Source of the DNA: Mariprofundus sp.
GTDB taxonomy: Bacteria; Pseudomonadota; Zetaproteobacteria; Mariprofundales; Mariprofundaceae
Direction: 5' to 3'
Length of the DNA stretch: 40,877 bases
NCBI GenBank assembly: GCA_030951025.1
Contig: JAUZQK010000019.1
Location: forward strand, 1-40,877
A model generated the notes under the pieces. The model saw nothing but the letters and a program-made list of their open reading frames with translations, was not told the origin of the DNA and made no database searches. Positions within the stretch are counted from its first letter, which is position 1, and each line of letters opens with the position of its first letter. The translations under genes and the position numbers were made by a program. This document shows positions 10,327-19,668 of this stretch, in pieces.

Positions 10327-11634
10327 ATGCGCCACGATAAATTAAAAATCTATATCCCTGCTCTGCTACTCGCATTGCTGGGGTTTGTGATTGCTTTTCA
10401 GTTTGTTGATCCAGCCCCGCCATCGAGCCTGATCTTTTCTGCAGGCCAACCGGGTGGTGCTTATTACGCCAATGCAGAACGTTATCGCGACTACCTTAAG
10501 CAGCGCGGCATTGCAGTGACCATATTAGAATCGGCCGGATCATTGGATAATATCAAACGACTCAAAGCAGGCAGTGCAGACATTGCCTTTGTGCAAAGCG
10601 GTATTGCCACAGGTTCAGACGGGCTGCAATCACTCGGCAGCATGTATTATGAGCCATTATGGATCTTTTTAGGCCAAAATGTGCAGCTTAAATTTCTGTC
10701 TGAATTAAAAGGCAAACGCATCGCTATCGGTTTGCCCGGCAGTGGTACGCGTGCGCTGGCTTTACAACTACTGCAACAAAATGGTGTTGATGAAAGCAAC
10801 AGCACCCTGTTAGCGATGCCTGCCACACAAGCGGCCAAAGCCCTGATTGCTGAAAAAGTTGATAATATGCCAGCTGATCACAGCCAAATCGATGCCATAT
10901 TCATGGTTTCAGCCGCCAGTAGTAAAGCCGTGCAAATGTTACAACATGCTGATGTGCCGCTGATGTCCAATGTGCGCGCCACAGCCTATACACGCACCAT
11001 GCCATCACTATCTTCGGTATTACTGCCGCAAGGCGCATTGAACCTTACGCGCAATACTCCACCTGCCAACACAGCCTTACTGGCCAGCACCGCCACGCTC
11101 ATGATCAATAAAAACCTGCATCCAGCCTTGCAGGCTCTGTTGATGCAGGCAGCAGCAGATATTCATGCCAAAGCCAGTCTGTTTTCTGATGCTGCCACCT
11201 TTCCCTCAAAGCAACATGCAGGCATCGCATTAAGCAAGGTGGCCGAGAATTATTATAAATCAGGCCCGCCCTTTTTACAGCGCTTTCTGCCCTTTTGGGC
11301 TGCCACACTGGTTGATCGTTTAAAGGTGATGCTGCTACCGTTTATTGCGCTGTTGCTGCCGCTGATCAAGGTGATGCCGCCCTTATACCGCTGGCGCATT
11401 CGTTCACGCATTTATCGTTGGTATGATGAGCTGCATCGTATTGATGCGATGCTGGCCGATAGCTTTGATCAGAGCTTGCTCGATGACCTGAATCGCATTG
11501 AATCAGAAATCAGAAAAGTGCATGTGCCCTTGTCTTATGCCAAAGAGTTATATGATTTACGCCTGCATGTCGCTTTGATCCAGGATAATGGACGCGCCAA
11601 GAGCGCCCAGCGCAAAAATGTTTCCGTTGTTTAA
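10327..11634 (+). CDS. TAXI-family TRAP-type solute-binding protein, membrane-tethered at both ends
   Basis: The first 310 residues are a TAXI-type periplasmic binding protein: an N-terminal hydrophobic anchor (about 8-26), then LIFSAGQPGGAYYANAERY, SADIAFVQSGI and KGKRIAIGLPGSGTRALA. Unlike secreted TAXI proteins, it continues through a second membrane helix (about 335-352, LKVMLLPFIALLLPLIKVMP) into a charged cytoplasmic tail of about 80 residues rich in Arg and Asp. No DctM/DctQ-type permease gene is nearby. The role may thus be sensing or scaffolding rather than transport; that is inference. AAGGG lies about 11 nt before the start. Confidence 0.85.
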   Translation: MRHDKLKIYIPALLLALLGFVIAFQFVDPAPPSSLIFSAGQPGGAYYANAERYRDYLKQRGIAVTILESAGSLDNIKRLKAGSADIAFVQSGIATGSDGLQSLGSMYYEPLWIFLGQNVQLKFLSELKGKRIAIGLPGSGTRALALQLLQQNGVDESNSTLLAMPATQAAKALIAEKVDNMPADHSQIDAIFMVSAASSKAVQMLQHADVPLMSNVRATAYTRTMPSLSSVLLPQGALNLTRNTPPANTALLASTATLMINKNLHPALQALLMQAAADIHAKASLFSDAATFPSKQHAGIALSKVAENYYKSGPPFLQRFLPFWAATLVDRLKVMLLPFIALLLPLIKVMPPLYRWRIRSRIYRWYDELHRIDAMLADSFDQSLLDDLNRIESEIRKVHVPLSYAKELYDLRLHVALIQDNGRAKSAQRKNVSVV

Positions 11635-11710
11635 ATAGTCTTAATTTCTGCGATACTGCGCCGCCGCTGGTGAAACTAGCTGACGAATGATAGTAGGAAG
11701 GCATAAACCC

Positions 11711-12772
11711 ATGGCCATGAAATACAATACCGATGATATCCGCATTAGCGGCATGAGCGAAATCGCAGCACCTGAAAAGGTACATGCCGAACATCAAATC
11801 ACTGAAACAGCAGCCCGCACCACGCATGATACCCGCAATGCCATTCACGATATTCTGCAAGGTGATGATGATCGATTGTTGATCATTGTTGGCCCGTGTT
11901 CGGTGCATAATCCGGATGCAGCCCTGGAGTATGCGCAGCATATTTGCCGCATGCGTCAGGAACTCGGTCAGGATCTATTGCTTGTGATGCGTGTCTATTT
12001 CGAAAAGCCCCGCACCACGGTAGGCTGGAAAGGATTAATTAACGACCCCAATCTGGATGAATCCTTTGAAATCAATAAAGGCATTCGCTTGGCTCGCAAA
12101 CTACTGCTCGACATCAATGAAATGGGTGTGCCTGCCGGCACTGAATTCCTCGATCTGATCACACCGCAATATGTTGCTGATCTGGTCAGCTGGGGTGCAA
12201 TCGGAGCGCGCACAACCGAATCACAGGGTCACCGTGAACTGGCCAGTGGCCTGTCTTGTCCGGTCGGTTTCAAGAACGGTACCAATGGTGGTTTCCGTAT
12301 CGCCATTGATGCCATTCATGCCGCCCGCCATCCGCATGTGTTTTTATCATTAACCAAAGCAGGCCATAGTGCCATCTTCTCCACCTCCGGCAATGAAGAT
12401 TGCCATGTCATTCTGCGCGGTGGCAAAGAACCCAATTATGATGCAGAGAATGTAGCGCGCGCCATGGCTGAACTCGAAAGCGCTGGCCTATCCAGTAATC
12501 TGATGGTCGATTGCAGTCATGCCAATTCACGCAAACAGTTCAAACGCCAAATTGAAGTCGGAGAAGATCTGGCAGCTCAGGTTGCAGCTGGTAATCGTTC
12601 GATTACAGGCATCATGATTGAATCGCATTTGCATGAAGGGCGGCAGGATGTTGTCGCTGGAGAGCAACCAGCCTTCGGCATCAGCATCACCGATGCCTGT
12701 TTGGGCTGGGATGATTCCGAAGCACTATTGAACAGGCTGGCCGCAGCTGTGCGCAAACGCCGTCTGGGATAA
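11711..12772 (+). CDS. 3-deoxy-7-phosphoheptulonate synthase (DAHP synthase, class I)
   Basis: This enzyme is the first step of aromatic amino acid synthesis, joining phosphoenolpyruvate and erythrose 4-phosphate. The 353-residue protein has the AroF/AroG/AroH-type core: LLIIVGPCSVHNP, MRVYFEKPRTTVGWKG, GARTTESQGHRELASGLSCPVGFKNGT in its parts, and the metal-binding VDCSHANS. Length matches the E. coli enzymes. The ATG at 11711 is preferred because AGGAAGG lies 9 nt upstream; an ATG two codons later is also possible, and an earlier one (11687) has no ribosome site. Which amino acid inhibits it cannot be told. It converges on the GDSL gene with an 18-nt gap. Confidence 0.95.
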   Translation: MAMKYNTDDIRISGMSEIAAPEKVHAEHQITETAARTTHDTRNAIHDILQGDDDRLLIIVGPCSVHNPDAALEYAQHICRMRQELGQDLLLVMRVYFEKPRTTVGWKGLINDPNLDESFEINKGIRLARKLLLDINEMGVPAGTEFLDLITPQYVADLVSWGAIGARTTESQGHRELASGLSCPVGFKNGTNGGFRIAIDAIHAARHPHVFLSLTKAGHSAIFSTSGNEDCHVILRGGKEPNYDAENVARAMAELESAGLSSNLMVDCSHANSRKQFKRQIEVGEDLAAQVAAGNRSITGIMIESHLHEGRQDVVAGEQPAFGISITDACLGWDDSEALLNRLAAAVRKRRLG

Positions 12773-12789
12773 TCAGAAAACCCTGACCC

Positions 12790-13416
12790 TCACAACGCAC
12801 CGGCCTGCTGCATCAGGTGAAATACGGCTTCTGCCATCAAGCGATAGCCTTGCACGTTCGGATGAATTTGATCTGATTTGAGTGTGCGATCAGCCAATAT
12901 GCTACTTAAAATATCCGCCTCAATGGGGATATGCATATCTCGGGCAATCACGGCATAAAAATCAGCCGCAGATAATATGATGCTGAACTTCGGCACGGCC
13001 ACAATCATCACAGCAATGCCGCGTTGCTCGGCCAAGGCAACCATCTTGCGCAGATTCATTTCGGCCTGTGCAAGCGGCATAGACCTCAATATATCATTGC
13101 CTGCATGACATAGAATCAATAACTCCGGCTGCGTTTCATCCAGCAGCGCCGGCAAACGTGCAAGCCCAGAGCCACTTGTTTCACCCGCAATACCTGCATT
13201 GATCACCCGATGAGCACTCAGCCTTGCCAATACAGCAGGATAAGACTGATCGGCCGTCACACCAGTGCCATAAGTCAGACTATCGCCGAAAGCCAAAATC
13301 ACTGCATGCGGTGATAGCCTGGGCAATTGCGCTGCCGATGTGCAGGACAGCAATGACAGCGCGACAATCAGATAAAAACTGCGCTGAAAAAAAACGCACA
13401 CCCTGTTCACCCGCAT
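12790..13416 (-). CDS. GDSL/SGNH lipase-esterase (TesA-like), probably a lipoprotein
   Basis: This SGNH hydrolase of the TesA/arylesterase type has all four blocks: FGDSLTYG (Ser), the Gly in NAGIAGET, GNDIL (Asn) and SDQIHPN (Asp and His). An N-terminal hydrophobic segment ends in LSLLSC, which fits a lipobox, so the protein is likely anchored at the envelope. I start at ATG 13416; the frame is open to a TTG at 13449 inside a set of 12-bp repeats and no ribosome site decides. Likely activity is on acyl or aryl esters or acyl-CoA. The preceding RRM gene ends 66 nt upstream in the same direction. Confidence 0.88.
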   Translation of the reverse strand: MRVNRVCVFFQRSFYLIVALSLLSCTSAAQLPRLSPHAVILAFGDSLTYGTGVTADQSYPAVLARLSAHRVINAGIAGETSGSGLARLPALLDETQPELLILCHAGNDILRSMPLAQAEMNLRKMVALAEQRGIAVMIVAVPKFSIILSAADFYAVIARDMHIPIEADILSSILADRTLKSDQIHPNVQGYRLMAEAVFHLMQQAGAL

Positions 13417-13426
13417 TTCAACAAAA

Positions 13427-13462
13427 AGGACGCTCAAGAGGGCGTTCAAAAGGGCGTTAGTT
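13427..13462. repeat. Three imperfect 12-bp direct repeats
   Basis: AGGACGCTCAAG, AGGGCGTTCAAA and AGGGCGTTAGTT follow one another with a 12-nt period at the 5' end of the GDSL gene. They are in phase with the open frame upstream of the chosen ATG, encoding a short Leu-rich repeat if translated. Confidence 0.6.
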
Positions 13463-13482
13463 CCTCTGCATCTGTTTAGCGA

Positions 13483-13953
13483 TCAGCCCTCATCTTTTTT
13501 CTTTGCTTCATTGATGCGCAATGTACGGCCGGCGTAATCGGTGCCATCCAGATTTTCAATCGCTGCTTTGGCACCTGCGACCGACATTTCGACAAAACCA
13601 TAACCCTTGAAACGTTTGCTGCGACGATCTTTTACCAAACGAATCGCAATCACTTCGCCATAAGGTGAAAAGATGTTTTTGACATCATCTTCGCCGGCAT
13701 TGAATGGCAGGTTACCAACATAAATATTACTACTTTCACCATCACTCGAGGCCACGGCAGCACTGCCAGAAGTACATTTTGATGCCGCCATCGACACCAA
13801 TAAACCACCAAAGATGCAGCCAATCAACAAGCCTGTCGCCAATACAGACGCGGCAGGCACGCCCTCAAAGCCCAGCGCGCCACCAATATAATAACCCACC
13901 AACGAAAGCACAAAGGCAACGCCCAATAATTTAATAAAACATGAACCACTCAT
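13483..13953 (-). CDS. Membrane-anchored RNA-binding protein with one RRM domain
   Basis: Residues 1-65 contain two membrane helices (about 5-25 and 34-55) with Gly-rich turns. After a Ser-rich linker, residues 75-152 form a canonical RNA recognition motif: RNP2 is IYVGNL, RNP1 is KGYGFVEM, and the end is GRTLRINEAKKKDEG. Bacterial RRM proteins usually consist of the RRM alone with a short tail. Here the domain is tied to the inner membrane, which is odd. ATG 13953 is chosen because GGAGAG lies about 5-6 nt upstream. A terminator-like hairpin sits in the leader. The targets are unknown. Confidence 0.87.
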   Translation of the reverse strand: MSGSCFIKLLGVAFVLSLVGYYIGGALGFEGVPAASVLATGLLIGCIFGGLLVSMAASKCTSGSAAVASSDGESSNIYVGNLPFNAGEDDVKNIFSPYGEVIAIRLVKDRRSKRFKGYGFVEMSVAGAKAAIENLDGTDYAGRTLRINEAKKKDEG

Positions 13954-13972
13954 AACATCTCTCCAAGACTGC

Positions 13973-13997
13973 AAAAAAGCGCAGCAAATTAGCTGCG
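13973..13997 (-). terminator. Terminator-like hairpin in the leader of the RRM gene (possible attenuator)
   Basis: On the minus strand CGCAGC, a 6-nt loop and GCTGCG are followed by C and six Ts (13973-13978), a short canonical intrinsic terminator. It lies 20-44 nt before the RRM start codon, and no gene upstream on this strand needs it, since lipA is divergent. Premature termination control is therefore plausible. Confidence 0.55.
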
Positions 13998-14096
13998 AAG
14001 AATGCCAACAATGGCGCTAAAAAGCACGGCTTTCAGTCAGACCAAGCTAGCCTGATGACTTGTCTGAATCTGTGAAGATGCGCTAGGCTGCAGCGC

Positions 14097-15053
14097 ATGA
14101 GTCGTAAAGTGATCCCTATCCACGTTGATAATGCACAAACTGAATCGCAGAACAGCGCAATAGAGCAAGTCCAAGGTGAGCCGATGATCGGTAAACCTTC
14201 ATGGTTGAAAGTGCGCGCGCCGATGTCGAAAGAATACAATAAGATTGTACGCATGATGCGCGAACTGAATTTGAATACGGTGTGCGAAGAAGCATCTTGC
14301 CCGAATATCGGCGGCTGCTGGAAACAGGGTTCGGCCACCTTCATGATTTTGGGACGAGTATGCACCCGCACCTGTGCCTTTTGTGATGTTGAAACCGGTC
14401 GTCCAGATGCCATTGATCTCAATGAGCCGGTGAATCTGGCCAAAGCGGTAGCGCAGATTGGCTTAAAACATGTGGTCATCACATCGGTTGACCGGGATGA
14501 TTTAAAAGACGGCGGTGCAGGCCATTATGCGGCTGTCATTCGTGAACTCAAAATGCGTCAGCCCGATGTGACGATTGAAATCCTCACACCTGACTTTCAG
14601 CGTAAAGCCAATAGCTGCTTGGATACCATCATGGATTCACAGCCCGATATCTTTAATCACAATCTCGAAACCGTACCGCGTTTGTATCGCTCAGTTCGAC
14701 CCGGCGCACGCTATTTCACCAGCTTGCGTTTGTTGCAACGTGCCAAAGAAATCAATCCTGCCGTGGTCACCAAATCAGGTATTATGCTCGGGCTCGGTGA
14801 ACAGCGTGATGAAGTGCTGCAAGTGCTGGATGATATGCGCGAAGCAGGAATCGACATCCTGACCATCGGCCAGTATCTGCGCCCGAGTGAACGCCATCAT
14901 CCGGTGATGAAATACTGGACACCTGAGGAGTTCGATGATTTTAAGTATCTGGCTGAGAAAAAGGGTTTTGGCATGGTCGCTTCCGGCCCCTTGGTGCGCT
15001 CCTCTTTCCATGCCGATGAAGTGTTTCAAGCGCTAAAAATCAAACGCTCATGA
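14097..15053 (+). CDS. lipA: Lipoyl synthase LipA
   Basis: This radical SAM enzyme inserts two sulfurs into protein-bound octanoyl groups to make lipoyl cofactors. Both iron-sulfur clusters are evident: the auxiliary cluster [12 protein letters not shown] (Cys63, 68, 74) and the radical SAM motif CTRTCAFC (Cys89, 93, 96). RSSFHADE near the C-terminus carries the conserved Ser ligand of the auxiliary cluster. At 318 residues the length is normal. No lipB is adjacent. The ribosome site is weak. It is divergent from the RRM gene, with about 140 nt between the starts. Confidence 0.97.
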   Translation: MSRKVIPIHVDNAQTESQNSAIEQVQGEPMIGKPSWLKVRAPMSKEYNKIVRMMRELNLNTVCEEASCPNIGGCWKQGSATFMILGRVCTRTCAFCDVETGRPDAIDLNEPVNLAKAVAQIGLKHVVITSVDRDDLKDGGAGHYAAVIRELKMRQPDVTIEILTPDFQRKANSCLDTIMDSQPDIFNHNLETVPRLYRSVRPGARYFTSLRLLQRAKEINPAVVTKSGIMLGLGEQRDEVLQVLDDMREAGIDILTIGQYLRPSERHHPVMKYWTPEEFDDFKYLAEKKGFGMVASGPLVRSSFHADEVFQALKIKRS

Positions 15054-15133
15054 CTTAATTTCCCTTGATGCAAACCAACAAATAAACGCAGCACGACTGC
15101 AATAACCATCTATTAGCAGGCGGCAGGAGTAAT

Positions 15134-16330
15134 ATGAAATTCATCGAAGCATTCATCAAACAAGAGTCAGCCAGTGGTATTTTATTGATATTCACAACGC
15201 TGCTGGCACTGATGTTAAGCAATACTTTCCTCTCACCCTGGTATCAATCATTTTTGCATATCCCAGTAGAGCTGCGTTTTGGCGCACTGCATCTGGATAA
15301 ATCCTTATACCATTGGGTGAATGATGGTTTGATGGCTATTTTCTTTTTATTAATTGGTCTGGAAGTCAAACGGGAAATCCTCGAAGGCCATTTGTCATCC
15401 ATGCGCCAGATCGCCCTGCCGGGTATCGCGGCGGTGGGCGGCATGCTGGTTCCTGCCGCCATTTATCTGGCTTTCAATGCCGATAACCCGATCGCCATCA
15501 ATGGCTGGGCTATACCAACGGCAACTGATATTGCCTTTGCCTTGGGCATTCTTTCTTTATTGGGTAAACGGGTACCGATATCACTAAAAATATTTTTGAT
15601 GGCCTTGGCCATTATCGATGATTTGGGAGCCATCGTCATTATCGCCATCTTTTATACCACCGATTTATCCGTGCTTTCTATCGTTGTGGCCAGTCTCTCA
15701 TTGCTGAGTTTAATTGCCCTGAATATATTTGGTGTCAGCAAAAAGGCGGCTTATTTTATTATCGGCACCATTCTTTGGGTCAGCGTACTCAAGTCCGGCG
15801 TGCACGCCACTCTGGCCGGCGTAGCACTGGCTTTGACCATCCCTTTAAACGCCAAAGACGCACACAATCAAGCTATATCACCACTCAAAGACATCGAACA
15901 TGGCCTGCATTTCTGGGTGGCATTCTTTATCCTGCCCCTGTTCGCCTTTGTGAATGCCGGTGTCGATATCACTCAAATCTCACTCGCACAAATGACCGGT
16001 TCTGTACCGATGGGCATTATGCTCGGCTTGTTTATCGGTAAACAATTAGGGGTGTTTGGTTTTAGCTGGCTGGCTATCAAATTCAAACTGGCGAGCTTGC
16101 CGGAGGGTAGTAACTGGATGCAGCTTTATGGCGTGTCGATATTAACCGGCATCGGCTTTACCATGAGTTTATTTATTACATCATTGGCCTTTGAAAGTGA
16201 TCAGCTTTTTCAATACACCGATAAACTGGCCATTCTCGTCGCATCGTTCTTATCCGGCATTGCGGGTTATTTGATTCTGAGAACAAACAAACCGAGCCAC
16301 ATCAAGACAAACCGAAGCAAACAGAACTAA
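15134..16330 (+). CDS. nhaA: Na+/H+ antiporter NhaA
   Basis: This inner-membrane sodium/proton antiporter has about 11-12 hydrophobic helices over 398 residues. The paired aspartates of the ion site are present in AIIDDLGAIVIIA (Asp162-Asp163), and the TDIAFALGIL motif of the unwound helix is there as well. AGGAG lies 4 nt before the ATG. The C-terminal tail is short and rich in Lys, Asn and Ser. It stands alone, converging on the DUF255 gene, and no nhaR regulator is nearby. Confidence 0.96.
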   Translation: MKFIEAFIKQESASGILLIFTTLLALMLSNTFLSPWYQSFLHIPVELRFGALHLDKSLYHWVNDGLMAIFFLLIGLEVKREILEGHLSSMRQIALPGIAAVGGMLVPAAIYLAFNADNPIAINGWAIPTATDIAFALGILSLLGKRVPISLKIFLMALAIIDDLGAIVIIAIFYTTDLSVLSIVVASLSLLSLIALNIFGVSKKAAYFIIGTILWVSVLKSGVHATLAGVALALTIPLNAKDAHNQAISPLKDIEHGLHFWVAFFILPLFAFVNAGVDITQISLAQMTGSVPMGIMLGLFIGKQLGVFGFSWLAIKFKLASLPEGSNWMQLYGVSILTGIGFTMSLFITSLAFESDQLFQYTDKLAILVASFLSGIAGYLILRTNKPSHIKTNRSKQN

Positions 16331-16382
16331 ACCAAACAAATCTAAACCAAATTCGCGCCACACAAAGCTCGCGGTTCAGACT

Positions 16383-18533
16383 TTACTGCAAATATTGTTG
16401 CAACTCTTTTAAGCTGGTGGTGGGTTGATTGCATTGAAAGTTTTCACAGACGTAAGCGGTTACTTTGCCATGCATAGCTATTTGCCCCTCAGTGAAGGGA
16501 GCCAGAGCCTCAACCGCTGCATCGTGCCATAACACCACAGTGTTAGGATGATAGTGTTGTGCAATCACAGCCAGCATTTTGGCGGCATCATCAGAATCTT
16601 TATCACCCGCCAGGACAATCTCTTTGCCTGTGTTTGCAGCCATCATCACAGCTGAAAGCATGTGCAACACCCCATCCGGTGCCCGTTTGGCGATATGGGC
16701 AAAATACCCCGCCAGATCCGCCACCTCAGCTTCCAGCTCAGCCTTGCCAGTCAAACGCGATAAACACAGCAGATTATGCATTGCAACCGCATTGCCCGAT
16801 GGCAGCGCAGTATCGAAAATCTCCATCGGACGAGCAATCAAATCATCACTCTGCACCACCTGATAAAGGCCGCCATCAGCACCCTTGAACTGCTTGAGCA
16901 TGCTGGCATTAAGATCGACTGCAGATTTTAACCAACGTGTTTCAAAGCTGGCTTCATAGAGCTCGATCAAACCCCAGACCATCGAAGTGTAATCTTCCAG
17001 TTGTGCAGGGATGGCAGCCTCTCCAGCCCGCCAGCGATGCAACAACCCACCATGTTTATCACGTAATGATCCGAGGATGAAATCAGCCGCCTGTGTGGCG
17101 GCCTGAACATAACGTGGCTCATTCAGTATGCGCCCAGTCATGGCCAGTGCTGCAATCGTTAAACCATTCCAGTCGGTTAATACTTTATCATCCCGAAAGG
17201 GGCGTACGCGCTTGGCACGCACAGCCATGAGTTTTTTAATATCAGCTTGAAAGTAAGCCACATCAACCGCGCCGTTACGATGCAATATATTCTCACCCGT
17301 TTTTTTATGGCTGCTTTCATCCGAGAAATTACCCTGCTCGTTCACCCCATAAGCACGCATGAACGCAGCAGCGGATTTACCCAGAACTGATTTAATCTCC
17401 GCTGCCGTCCAGACATAGAACTTGCCTTCCACACCGGCCGAATCGGCATCTTCAGCGGCATAAAATGCACCACCAGCATCACGCATATCACGCAACACAT
17501 ACTCGGCAATATCACGCGCGCTATGGCTGAAACGCGCATTGCCCGTGGCACGAAAAGCTTCGGCATAAGCCATCATCAACATGGCTTGATCGTAGAGCAT
17601 TTTTTCAAAATGAGGCAACAACCAGTCTGCATCGGTAGAATAACGATGGAATCCACCACCGAGCTGATCATGAATGCCACCGCGTTGCATGGCTGTTAAG
17701 GTTTTCTCAACCATACTCAACGCTTCAGGCTGATCTTTCAGCAGGGCATAACGCAACAGAAACAATAAACGCTGTGCACTGGGGAATTTAGGTGCAGCAC
17801 CAAAACCACCATGACTAACATCAAAAGCTTTGGCTGTGCTCATATAGGCCTGATCGATGATATCTGCCGTAATAGCCTGTGCTGCTGTAGTATCAACAAG
17901 CTTATCTGTACCGGCAGCGGCCACATTGATACTGCGGCGCAATGATGCCGCAATTGAATTGGCTGATGTTTCGATACGCTGGCGATCTTGCTGCCACATC
18001 GCACCAACACGCTCTGCCAGCTCAATCAAACCCATACGACCAAAACGACCGTCTTTGGGCATATACGTGGCAGCAAAAAAAGGTTTTTTGTCCGGTGTTA
18101 ACAATAGATTCAATGGCCAGCCGCCGGAGCCATTGATCATACGCGCGGCATGCATATAAACCGCATCAATATCCGGCCGCTCCTCGCGATCCACTTTAAT
18201 GGCTACAAAATAACGGTTCAGCACAGCTGCCACCTGCGCATCTTCAAACGATTCTTTCTCCATCACATGACACCAATGACAAGTCGAATAACCGATGGAG
18301 AGGAAAATAGGTTTATCCTGCAAACGCGCCAAGGCAAATGCATCTTCACCCCAGGCCATCCAATTGACCGGGTTATGGGCATGCTGTTGCAAATAAGGGC
18401 TGGATTCATGAATCAGGGCATTGCTATAAACATGCTGCTTTTTATCTGTTTCGGCCTGCACATCCACCCCTTGAGCATTGGCGACTGCAATCAATCCTAT
18501 TGATAACAGGCATGAGCCAATACATTTAAACAT
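16383..18533 (-). CDS. DUF255 thioredoxin-fold protein (YyaL/SSP411 family) with signal peptide
   Basis: This 716-residue protein matches the DUF255/YyaL family: an N-terminal thioredoxin-like domain ([19 protein letters not shown], then [16 protein letters not shown] with a CxxC) and a long alpha/alpha-barrel part with [15 protein letters not shown] and [13 protein letters not shown]. The start ATG 18533 gives a signal peptide cleaving after VANA, so this member is probably periplasmic; the family's function is unknown. It overlaps the JmjC-like gene by 8 nt (ATGTTTAA), implying translational coupling. The frame is open upstream to 18611, but that start would destroy the signal peptide. Confidence 0.9.
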   Translation of the reverse strand: MFKCIGSCLLSIGLIAVANAQGVDVQAETDKKQHVYSNALIHESSPYLQQHAHNPVNWMAWGEDAFALARLQDKPIFLSIGYSTCHWCHVMEKESFEDAQVAAVLNRYFVAIKVDREERPDIDAVYMHAARMINGSGGWPLNLLLTPDKKPFFAATYMPKDGRFGRMGLIELAERVGAMWQQDRQRIETSANSIAASLRRSINVAAAGTDKLVDTTAAQAITADIIDQAYMSTAKAFDVSHGGFGAAPKFPSAQRLLFLLRYALLKDQPEALSMVEKTLTAMQRGGIHDQLGGGFHRYSTDADWLLPHFEKMLYDQAMLMMAYAEAFRATGNARFSHSARDIAEYVLRDMRDAGGAFYAAEDADSAGVEGKFYVWTAAEIKSVLGKSAAAFMRAYGVNEQGNFSDESSHKKTGENILHRNGAVDVAYFQADIKKLMAVRAKRVRPFRDDKVLTDWNGLTIAALAMTGRILNEPRYVQAATQAADFILGSLRDKHGGLLHRWRAGEAAIPAQLEDYTSMVWGLIELYEASFETRWLKSAVDLNASMLKQFKGADGGLYQVVQSDDLIARPMEIFDTALPSGNAVAMHNLLCLSRLTGKAELEAEVADLAGYFAHIAKRAPDGVLHMLSAVMMAANTGKEIVLAGDKDSDDAAKMLAVIAQHYHPNTVVLWHDAAVEALAPFTEGQIAMHGKVTAYVCENFQCNQPTTSLKELQQYLQ

Positions 18534-19668
18534 CTTTTCGAATGGCAAATGAAACAGCTTCTCCCGGCCCATCGCCAAGACAACAGACCGAATGCCAAAC
18601 ACAGTTTTCAAGATCAGCCTGCGGCATCAACAATACATCTCCGGCATGCAAAATATGGGCAAAACCCAGCCCGCACAGGTATTCAACAAAAGCCGGGCTG
18701 CGATCCATGATCGCTTCGATCAGCTCATGATCATTGTCTTCCATATAGGCCGACAATGCACTGCGATCCTGCAGCAAAGTCTGCAACGCTGTTTGCGCCT
18801 TGTGATCGGGTAAAAGCGCAACAATCTCTGTCTGATGGGCTGGATTGGCACAAAATTCGACCAGCTCATCCATCAGCTCCGGTTTACTCAACGCCAGCCA
18901 AAAGGTGCTACCGGAGAGTTGGCCGAAGACCACACCATCATGCCCACGTTCCACATCATGGTGCATTTGTGCGCCGCCACCGGGCGCATTAAAATATACG
19001 ATACGTTCAACAAAAGCAGGATCACCACCGAGCAACTCTTTCAACAATTGCAGCAGTTGATGATTCTGCGTTAAAACCGCCGACTCCGGAAATATGGCAT
19101 CACATAGTTTGCCCGCCCAGAACTGGCGCAGCGGATCAGCTGCCACATCTTCCAGCGCTTCCATGCCAAACGAAAAACGAAAACGCAGCGATGCATCATC
19201 ATCCAGAAAAGATAACCATGATGCCTTGCACCACAGATCTTCAGCCACAGCCTCATCATCAGGCTGTTGATGTTCACCAACCGCATCAAAATATACTTTT
19301 TCAATGCCCTGCTCATCGTGCTCTTCCATCGAGCTTGCCAGCAAGGGGAACTGATCAGTCAGGCGTTCGACATAGGGTGCTTGATCCAGGTGTGGAGAGA
19401 GCTCGACTGATTCAAGCACATCACACATTAGTCGGTGCGATTGTGCAATCTCAGTCTGCCAGTCCTGTGTATTCAGCAGATCAGGCAACATGATGGCCTG
19501 ATGTTTACGCCAGCGGGCAATCGTTTCAGCCGGGCTCGGCATCGCGGGGCGCTGTAGCTGCTTCACTTGCCCCAGCAAAAAGCCACGTCGTTTTAATGTA
19601 TTCCACTGCTTATCACTATCTTTTAACTGTTTATTGTCTTTCACATATTGCATCGTCATCGCTTTCAC
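18526..19668 (-). CDS. JmjC/cupin-like protein with an HxD...H motif, unknown substrate
   Basis: This 380-residue protein of uncertain family resembles JmjC-type or other cupin-fold oxygenases. [18 protein letters not shown] carries a His-x-Asp (about 236-238), followed by [13 protein letters not shown]. Later HAGDVLLMP and [11 protein letters not shown] supply the distal His (about 359), the arrangement that binds Fe(II) in this fold. The N-terminal 200 residues are not recognised. It starts at GTG 19668 (or ATG 19659), overlapping the stop of the PEPCK-like gene by 4 nt, and overlaps the DUF255 gene at its end. No signal peptide is seen. Fe- and 2-oxoglutarate-dependent hydroxylation is inferred, not shown. 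Confidence 0.68.
   Translation of the reverse strand: MKAMTMQYVKDNKQLKDSDKQWNTLKRRGFLLGQVKQLQRPAMPSPAETIARWRKHQAIMLPDLLNTQDWQTEIAQSHRLMCDVLESVELSPHLDQAPYVERLTDQFPLLASSMEEHDEQGIEKVYFDAVGEHQQPDDEAVAEDLWCKASWLSFLDDDASLRFRFSFGMEALEDVAADPLRQFWAGKLCDAIFPESAVLTQNHQLLQLLKELLGGDPAFVERIVYFNAPGGGAQMHHDVERGHDGVVFGQLSGSTFWLALSKPELMDELVEFCANPAHQTEIVALLPDHKAQTALQTLLQDRSALSAYMEDNDHELIEAIMDRSPAFVEYLCGLGFAHILHAGDVLLMPQADLENCVWHSVCCLGDGPGEAVSFAIRKDV

Noticed and set aside
13427-13462. Integron attC or VCR-like recombination site
   Set aside because: The GCGTT repeats resemble such sites at first sight, but the core GTTRRRY and its paired complement are missing and the spacing is a simple 12-nt direct repeat.
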